Shown here: positions 7,346 through 11,203 of the stretch, piece by piece
How positions within the stretch are numbered: position 1 is the stretch's first letter
How the letters are laid out: each line of letters starts with the position of its first letter
Source of the DNA: Jimgerdemannia flammicorona
Taxonomy: Eukaryota; Mucoromycota; Endogonomycetes; Endogonales; Endogonaceae
DNA length: 11,203 nucleotides
Direction of reading: 5' to 3'
Assembly (NCBI GenBank): GCA_003990745.1
Contig: RBNI01006554.1
Span: forward strand, 1 to 11,203
Notes under the pieces: generated by a model
The model's input: only the letters and a program-made list of their open reading frames with translations
Database searches by the model: none
What the model was told of the DNA's origin: nothing
Translations under genes and position numbers: made by a program

Positions 7346-8887
7346 CTATAATATGCATTCAAATGTACCATGTGGTCTTGCACAATGGGAGTACAGATAT
7401 CGGTAAGGGCAGTTTTGGTGGGTACAGCCAGTTAAGGAGGGGTCAACAGTACCATTCTGATCGATGCAGTTAAATGCATGGCATACATTTAATGACTGAT
7501 AAGGCTGGTTGTGCCAAGGTGGTTGTGATGGAGGAGAGATTCTCGGTGAATAAGCAACAGATGAGGCAGACTCAGTGAGATAGTACAGAGGTCGAGGGAG
7601 TAGGTGCAAGGACATAAGTTCACCATCCCGAGTAGCCCATGCCAAACATAATGTGTGAGAGAGAGGGGTAGCTATCTGTTGTATATGGAACTTGATGTGA
7701 TAATCTAGTATTGCCTCCCATTGATAATCGCTGTTTAGGCAGATAAGGTCAGAGATGTAGTGAAAGAATGCTGTCGGATTGATAAGGCCTGGGAATGTAT
7801 CATAGAGTATACTGAAATATAGTAACAAAGGGCCAAGTAGTACAAGAAGATGGGGGAAATCCTTGACCATGGTAACTTCCTGTGGCTGTAAGATATGTAT
7901 GAGGGTGGTAGGGTCAACCTCCTCAATAAAATGAGGATCAAGAGGAGCAAGGGTTGAAGGAGAGCAGATAACTAGTTTTCCCAGATCTTGTGATCGAAAA
8001 GTATTGTGGAGAATGGCAGAGACTGTAGTGGGGTTCGCACTTGAGTACTTGGTGAGGTTGAGGCTATTGTATATAGAAGGAAAAAAGGATGCACCTAGGA
8101 CCACACCTATGGGTATTGGGGCAGCCATAGAGGTGGGGAGTATAGTCATAGTGGTAGGAGGTTTCACAGAGCTTGCCATATAAGAAAAGTAGCTGGATGC
8201 CAGAAATAGAGATGGGATGCCAGAGTAGATGGTAAGTGGAATATCAGTAGGTGGGTGCTGGGAACCAGAAGGGTCCAGCAATACCAGAAGTGGAAAGGTG
8301 GTAGACAGTAATGATGGCCAAAAGACTGGCTGGACTGTTATAGGTAAAGACCGTCAGATAGGAAGCTCTGGTGACTGAGGTACGAAAATATCTGAGACAG
8401 GAATGCCTGAAACTTACATTGTGGGTATGCCTATGCCCAAAACTGAAATTGGTACCAGATGCAACACAGATGCCACTGGTGCAGCACTCAGAGGTTCAGG
8501 GTCAGTGAGATAATCAGGGTCAGATGCTGGGTTGATGATAGCAGTCGGAAGAGGTAGAGCTTGGACTTTTTCGAGGCAGTGGTATAAAGTGACAATTAGT
8601 TGGTCTTGCTCAGTGATGTAGGCATCTCAGTCAAAATCTGCCTGTGGTAGTCTGGTGAATGTGCTCACAGTGAGTTCAGGTGAATGTTGTAGTATATTGC
8701 AACAATCATGGAGTTGGAGAAGAGTTGTTAAAATGTCATTGTCCCCTTCAGTATATGCTGCAATGGCAGCCATGATAGCCTCTATGTTATGAGATAAGGG
8801 GCACATATTTGAGCTGATAGAATGTCATCCAGAGAAGTTGTCACCTGTGGTATGGCAGACCTGGCAAGAGTTGTAAGGGCATGTCAT
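7346..8887 (-). pseudogene. Gag-like zinc-binding protein of DIRS-like element, four internal stops
   Basis: Starts at ATG 8887-8885 in a good context (ACC before the ATG) and ends at TAG 7348-7346, 513 codons. Internal stops lie at 8827-8825 (TGA), 8629-8627 (TGA), 8416-8414 (TAA) and 8356-8354 (TGA), with no frame change anywhere. Residues 8-33 hold C-x2-C-x17-C-x3-H, a possible zinc site. A Pro/Ser-rich linker follows, then a hydrophobic helical middle (about residues 290-440). At the C-terminus Cys 469, 474, 488, 493, 502 and 511 with His 501 and 506 form a CCCH/knuckle-like cluster, ending C-x3-H-x4-C. Similar Cys/His-tailed proteins sit just before RTs in basidiomycete retroelements. 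The role is inferred to be a nucleic-acid-binding gag. An uninterrupted 311-codon stretch runs from 8281 to the final stop. Non-functional as it stands. Confidence 0.6.
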
Positions 8888-8906
8888 GGTCAGCACAATT
8901 TGTATA

Positions 8907-8910
<4 letters not shown>

Positions 8911-8941
<31 letters not shown>
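8911..8941. repeat. (TA)15 microsatellite
   Basis: An uninterrupted TA dinucleotide tract of about 31 bp. It lies 24 bp upstream of the gag-like ATG. Together with the flanking sequence the minus strand reads TATATAAAA here, which resembles a TATA box but cannot be told from the microsatellite itself. Confidence 0.95.
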
Positions 8942-8947
<6 letters not shown>

Positions 8948-9760
8948 TACTATTGTAATTATTGGTGATTGTAATGATAACTATGCTTTAATGATGAATG
9001 TGTGAGTAGAACTGTATAAAAGTGAAGATAATTGAGTGTAAGGGAAAGGGGATAAGATGTTGGGTGTACAATGAATTCTGTAATTATATGATATATATAT
9101 ATGTAATTGCCTAATCAAGTAATATGCGTCTTTAATATGCTATCTCTTCAGGATCCCTTCAATGATGAGAAAAAGCAAAAATGAGTTGGAAATCCAACTC
9201 AGTCAGAGGATGTATAAAGATATATATGCAGTTTGCAATAGTGTAAGGTATGGCATGGTGAGGCAGCAGAGTCCATACATACTTTGACACCAGATCATAT
9301 GAATGATTTGTATATATACTGTCAATAAGAGGGAATTATTAGTGCTCACCAATATGTATATATCTGTCAGCTTATATTTGCTTTATGCAATATATACCCA
9401 TATTAACTAATATTTACAGTATGCATATCTATTTGCATATGTATCTGTATCTTCTATGTAGTGATGAAGTATTGAATATTCAGTGGACACATATTGAATT
9501 TTAAAAGAGATATATTACATTAACATTGAACTTTTGTAAAACAGCACAGAATGGAGGTAGGTCATCTCTTGGGATAGTTATAAAGTAAATATAACTATAA
9601 TACTTCTAATTTATCTTTTATTTTACAGGGATTCAGCCCTTTATATTATGGTGTAATAATTATAATAAGTATCTTTGCCCTGTATGAGCATATATGAGAT
9701 AGTTATACTACTAGGTGAGATAGATGAATATTTCTTTGTCACCAAAAATAATAACCAAGA
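8942..9760. other. AT-rich non-coding DNA
   Basis: No ORF of note on either strand and no recognisable protein, tRNA or rRNA. The DNA is AT-rich with scattered short TA runs. One short perfect inverted repeat stands out: 9182-9190 (tgagttgga) pairs with 9193-9201 across a 2-bp centre. This stretch probably includes the 5' flank or terminal repeat of the DIRS-like element, but I cannot mark its boundary. Confidence 0.6.
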
Positions 9761-9761
9761 T

Positions 9762-9826
9762 CCTGATGTAGCTCAGAAAGTAAGCTACAAATCCTTCTGA
9801 AATCAATTCCAAAAGAATCTACAGGC
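9762..9826 (+). other. tRNA-like fossil (possible SINE head), weak
   Basis: The segment contains TAGCTCAG followed by a D-arm-like stretch (A-box-like, 9769-9785), then a short hairpin ATTC-CAAAA-GAAT (9806-9818) where the T arm would be, and ends with CAGG, which can pair with CCTG at 9762-9765. It is about 64 nt, shorter than a real tRNA. The D stem pairs poorly and there is no proper TTCRA box B, so it is not a functional tRNA. It could be a decayed tRNA pseudogene or SINE head, or chance. Confidence 0.2.
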
Positions 9827-10283
9827 AATTGAAATTGTAAAGTCAGATTTGTTTAATATACATTTATTTTGATGTGGAGGGTATCAGTACTGACATTATT
9901 ATGCAGGGCAGTATAAATCAATAGGGAAAATATATGAATGGAGAGAGTGGAGCTTAGATCTTAATACTTCAACTATTTTATAATATCTGACAAATTCATA
10001 TAATGTCAGCCAGAGATTATGTGATATATTTATACACTCAATACAAATACACCTGAGGTATATAATACTTGGTAGATTAATATGTATAGATTATATTTAG
10101 CTCTTATACTAATTATATATATATACTACAATTTATAGAGCTAGCATAATGGAGAAAGAAACATATATATGTGGTCAATGTAGGATACAAATGATAAAGA
10201 AGTTGTAAATTCAAGTACTAAAATACTAGTAGTAAATATATTATTCTAGTGATTTTAACTTGTAGTATTTATTCTAATTTGGA
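9827..10283. other. AT-rich non-coding DNA, nothing recognisable
   Basis: No gene, no clear repeat boundary and no structured RNA signal that I can support; very AT-rich with stop codons in all frames. Confidence 0.6.
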
Positions 10284-10314
10284 GGGGGTTTTTTTTTTTT
10301 TAAAAAAAACCCCC
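10284..10314. repeat. Perfect palindrome G5T13A8C5
   Basis: GGGGG (10284-10288), T13 (10289-10301), A8 (10302-10309), CCCCC (10310-10314). This gives a 13-bp perfect inverted repeat (G5T8 / A8C5) around five T. G/C runs are almost absent in the surrounding AT-rich DNA, so the motif is conspicuous. It could be a hairpin, the fused ends of two inverted copies of an element, or an assembly artefact. Confidence 0.9.
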
Positions 10315-10390
10315 TATTGTAAGAGAAAAATAGTATATCAGAGTAGTTATAGTACAAATATTACTATTGAAGTATACAATTTCAATTTGT

Positions 10391-10542
10391 TAGTACAATT
10401 ATAATTCCCACCCCTTTCTATAAAGTTGATAATTGATAGTGCCATCTGATAGTACAGTTTCAGATAACATTAGATAAGCTAAAGTATAATATATTGTAAT
10501 TGATTAGTATAATTACAATTCCCACTCTTTTTGTAAAGCTGA
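10391..10542 (+). repeat. Pair of diverged direct repeats (about 38 bp), 114 bp apart
   Basis: 10391-10429 (starts tagtacaatt, contains aattccca and ends taaagttga) matches 10505-10542 (starts tagtataatt, ends taaagctga) with a handful of substitutions and one length difference. The sequence just upstream of each also resembles the other. Together with the palindrome 75 bp to the left this suggests a degenerate small repeat family, type unknown. Confidence 0.6.
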
Positions 10543-10789
10543 ATCTCTTAGATCTTGTATTACCTGAAGCCTTGACCTAATTAATCATAATTATAGATCT
10601 TTAATCTACTTGCCATTTATTATAAATCATAGCTTATTCTACCCAGACCTCATTTATGATACTTACTCAATGAATATTATTAATAAAGATATAAAAATAT
10701 TTCAAAATCATTATCCATTATATAATTTTATTATAAATAATAGAACTCATATATCCATATTCATTATTTTATATATCCCAACTTATTTG

Positions 10790-11035
10790 AGCAATTATAC
10801 ACCCCAACTTATTATGTATGTCCAATCTGACTATACACCCATAAGCAATATCAATCAAGCAATTATGTGCTCCAACTTATTCTGTGTGCCCAATCTGACT
10901 ATGTACTCATGAGCAATATCAATTGAGCAATTATGTACCCCAACTTATTCTGTGTGTCCAATTGGTCATATAACTGTATGCTTATGAGCAATTTTATGTA
11001 CCCAATTGGGCACATAACTGTGTATCCATACCATT
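10790..11035 (+). repeat. Tandem repeat, about 68-bp unit, 3-4 copies
   Basis: Units start at agcaatta: 10790-10857 (68 bp), 10858-10925 (68 bp), 10926-10986 (61 bp, diverged in its second half), and a partial unit from 10987. Each has agcaatta..., then ccaacttatt, a tgt-rich stretch with ccaat, then a 'atgagcaatatcaat'-like end that leads into the next unit. A weaker partial unit precedes 10790. The unit itself contains agcaat twice, which may have seeded the expansion. No coding sense: the open frame across part of it is AT-rich low-complexity sequence. Confidence 0.75.
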
Positions 11036-11049
11036 GTATCTAAAATAAT

Positions 11050-11152
11050 ATGGAGTGAAATTTTTCAAAAGGTACCTTATGGTGATTTATTTATGTGGCT
11101 CAATAATCTATCTAGTCACCAGAGGGAACCTTTTGAAAATTGTGTCTCATAT
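11050..11152. repeat. Imperfect inverted repeat near right edge
   Basis: The core arms 11060-11076 (atttttcaaaaggtacc) and 11125-11141 (ggaaccttttgaaaatt) are complementary at 15 of 17 positions. Weaker pairing extends inwards (tggtga at about 11080-11086 against tcacca at 11116-11121) and slightly outwards. The loop is about 25-45 bp. It could be the remains of a small MITE-like element or its foldback core. Confidence 0.55.
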
Positions 11153-11170
11153 AGAGAGAAATGATCAACA

Positions 11171-11174
<4 letters not shown>

Positions 11175-11203
<29 letters not shown>
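11175..11203. repeat. Poly-T tract (T29 to window end)
   Basis: An uninterrupted run of 29 T reaching the right edge. Read on the minus strand it is a poly-A, consistent with the 3' tail of a minus-strand retroposon lying just outside the window, but a simple homopolymer expansion is equally possible. Confidence 0.9.

Larger units (their letters stand above)
6862..8887 (-). mobile_element. Decayed gag-RT retroelement (DIRS-like), truncated at 6862 by LINE B
   Basis: From ATG 8887 to 6862 a single reading frame keeps protein-like sequence through seven stops: a gag-like protein, then an RT preamble. The RT start, with GPFFHSPFQKFWASPLGTV and KKGS, matches the opening block typical of DIRS-like and related fungal RT families (G-P-F-x2-P-P-F ... 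SPLG-x-V-P-K-K). The expected next RT block does not follow; LINE B starts instead. I infer a DIRS-like or other tyrosine-recombinase-type retroelement, but no recombinase or RNase H is visible in the window, so the class is provisional. Terminal repeats were not identified; the 5' terminus should lie in the AT-rich DNA right of 8887. Confidence 0.6.

Noticed and set aside
8335..8417. Possible 83-nt intron in the gag-like gene (GTAAGT at 8417, CTGAC branch-like site, ACAG ending 8335) that would remove two stops
   Set aside because: The signals and size fit a fungal intron, but 83 is not a multiple of three, and splicing would shift out of the frame that is conserved on both sides. Other AG sites nearby do not fix the frame. 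Point-mutation stops explain it more simply.
10610..10912. Plus-strand open frame of 100 codons
   Set aside because: Composition is just AT-rich low complexity (Ile/Tyr/Asn/Ser), it overlaps the 68-bp tandem repeat, and it has no recognisable domain or context.
1..11203. CRISPR array, bacterial defence or other prokaryotic system
   Set aside because: No short regularly spaced repeats with unique spacers, no bacterial gene organisation, and all coding signals are eukaryotic retroelement remnants. The only regular repeat (68-bp units) has no spacer structure.

Overview
This window looks like a repeat-rich, non-coding stretch of a eukaryotic genome, most likely fungal. The LINE resembles Tad1-type elements and the second retroelement resembles those common in basidiomycetes. 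The lineage call is family resemblance only and is weak below 'fungus'. I see no intact host gene, no bacterial-type operon and no CRISPR array. All recognisable coding sequence is on the minus strand and belongs to broken retroelements.

Layout from the right edge in coding direction. (1) 8888-11203 is AT-rich and non-coding. It holds a (TA)n tract, a G5T13A8C5 palindrome, a 68-bp tandem repeat, an imperfect inverted repeat and a terminal poly-T. (2) 8887 down to 6862 is a decayed retroelement whose reading frame stays constant across seven in-frame stops. It encodes a gag-like protein with Cys/His clusters at both ends, then the start of a reverse transcriptase (RT) of the type seen in DIRS-like elements. 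It breaks off abruptly at 6862. (3) 6861-5761 is the first 1.1 kb (5' UTR plus partial ORF1) of a LINE, copy B. (4) 5760-1 is a second copy of the same LINE, copy A. It starts at the identical 5' end and runs through ORF1, endonuclease, RT and the C-terminal zinc-binding region to the left edge, with its 3' end outside the window.

The simplest reading is a three-level nest: the DIRS-like element was hit by LINE B, and LINE B was later hit by full-length LINE A. B has lost most of the CpG sites that A keeps, which fits B being older. If this is right, the rest of LINE B and then the rest of the DIRS-like RT should lie beyond the left edge, past LINE A's 3' end.

In LINE A, ORF1 is nearly intact (one 1-nt deletion beside an A8 run), whereas ORF2 has eight in-frame stops and about three frameshifts. 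Nothing here looks able to transpose on its own. I did not find an undescribed functional system. The points worth a second look are the nest, the CpG decay, the lesion asymmetry within LINE A, the one-frame gag-RT fossil and the AT-rich repeats.
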